Shown here one piece after another: positions 63,396 to 64,000 of a stretch of DNA of 64,000 nt. The translations under genes and the position numbers were made by a program. Numbering within the stretch: the first letter of the stretch is position 1; each line of letters starts with the position of its first letter. Source of the stretch: Anaeramoeba flamelloides (lineage: Eukaryota > Metamonada > Anaeramoebidae); NCBI GenBank assembly GCA_027625915.1, contig JANTQA010000072.1:2976001-3040000 (forward strand), given 5' to 3'. The notes under the pieces were generated by a model. That model saw nothing but the letters and a program-made list of their open reading frames with translations. It searched no databases and was not told where the DNA came from.

Positions 63396-64000
63396 ATGAA
63401 AAAACGAACTTTTGATCTTTTTGATCAAAATTCTGATGAAGAATTAGAAGGCCTTGGGTCTCTACAAATTACAAAAATGCGAAGGAAATTAAAACCAAAA
63501 ACAACCAAAAAAAAAATACCGCCCTTACGAACTTTAAGTAACGTTAAACAATTTAATTTTTCAAAAAAAAAAAACACCATGCTGTCATCTGGCTTTCGAT
63601 ATAACAAAAAAAATCAAAATCAAAACCAAAGCCTCCTCCCCAGAAAACTCAATGAAAATAAGAACTTTCCTAATCTTCCAATTGATTTTTGTAAGCAATT
63701 TTTATTCATTTTTTGTTTTTTTTTTTTTTTTTGTTTTTCAGACTTACCAAACTTTAATTGTGATTATACTACTCTTCATTCCCAACCCCTAGCAACTGAT
63801 CTACGGCTTTATTTAACAAAACGTGATCGAAAAAATCACGATCAAAGACAAGATAAAATCAATAAAGTTTTCCAAACAAATGACGAAGAATTTTTTACAG
63901 AAACAGAATTACAGAAGATCCTTGATCGAATGAAAAAAGAATGGGAAGAAAACATTTCTCTTAATTACGGTGGGATTATTGAAGAAAAAGTCCTCGAAAG
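63396..64000 (+). CDS. Probable akirin-like nuclear protein, 3' end outside the window
   Basis: Exon 1 is 63396-63690 (MKKRTFDLFDQNSDEELEGL, then a Lys/Arg-rich nuclear-localisation-like stretch). A 51-base GTAAGC...TTTTTCAG intron (63691-63741) follows. Exon 2 continues in frame (phase 1, YLPNFNCDYTTLHS) to the window edge. The last part, EFFTETELQKILDRMKKEWE then ENISLNYGGIIEEKVLES, resembles the C-terminal helix of akirins (F.L.Q...IC.R.LKEREE....EYE..L..KL.E), and KKRTFDLF resembles their N-terminal KRTLDF. Akirins are small nuclear proteins bridging transcription factors and chromatin remodelers. The match is by eye and partial. Confidence 0.5.
   Translation, partial: MKKRTFDLFDQNSDEELEGLGSLQITKMRRKLKPKTTKKKIPPLRTLSNVKQFNFSKKKNTMLSSGFRYNKKNQNQNQSLLPRKLNENKNFPNLPIDFCKQFLFIFCFFFFFCFSDLPNFNCDYTTLHSQPLATDLRLYLTKRDRKNHDQRQDKINKVFQTNDEEFFTETELQKILDRMKKEWEENISLNYGGIIEEKVLE

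Overview
The window is AT-rich nuclear DNA of a unicellular eukaryote. It has GT-AG spliceosomal introns, standard stop codons, long A/T homopolymers and many short DNA transposons. Identified host genes are ELP3 (tRNA-modifying Elongator subunit), KRR1 (small-subunit processome), a VDAC/porin-like gene, a PB1-UBA gene with a Gly/Met-rich core, an NT-C2 plus DIL-domain gene and a probable akirin-like gene cut by the window end. The composition and gene style would fit an amoeboid or metamonad protist such as Anaeramoeba, but that is a guess; no rRNA or other marker gene is present.

Layout: 1-5060 is a gene-poor left flank of small transposons. About 5060-22795 and 29525-54135 are the two arms of one large inverted duplication (palindrome). 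Each arm carries, from outside in, a VDAC-like gene, a PB1-UBA gene, a short conserved candidate ORF and ELP3. The spacer 22796-29524 carries single-copy KRR1 and a dead Tc1/mariner-type transposon. The right flank 54136-64000 holds the NT-C2/DIL gene and the akirin-like gene.

The arms measure about 17.7 and 24.6 kb. The difference is almost fully explained by insertions present in one arm only. The left arm has four: two TA-flanked MITEs, a poly-A retroposon with a 19-bp target duplication, and a CTGTTG-ended MITE flanked by TAA. The right arm has five: a 4.85-kb island carrying a small acidic, probably N-myristoylated protein gene; a 2.73-kb TTAA-flanked piggyBac-like element that itself contains a pogo/Tigger-type transposon and a hairpin MITE; a 474-bp MITE; and two smaller pieces. 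For most of these the other arm supplies the empty site, so target duplications can be read directly.

Coding parts of the arms are nearly identical but differ by single-base changes in A/T runs. Strikingly, each ELP3 copy carries one frameshift at a position where the other copy is intact. This means either real reciprocal decay or base-calling errors in homopolymers. The two arms could also be two haplotypes joined by the assembler. Raw reads spanning the arms and junctions would separate these cases. I saw no LTR retroelement, Polinton, viral gene, CRISPR array, rRNA or canonical tRNA gene.
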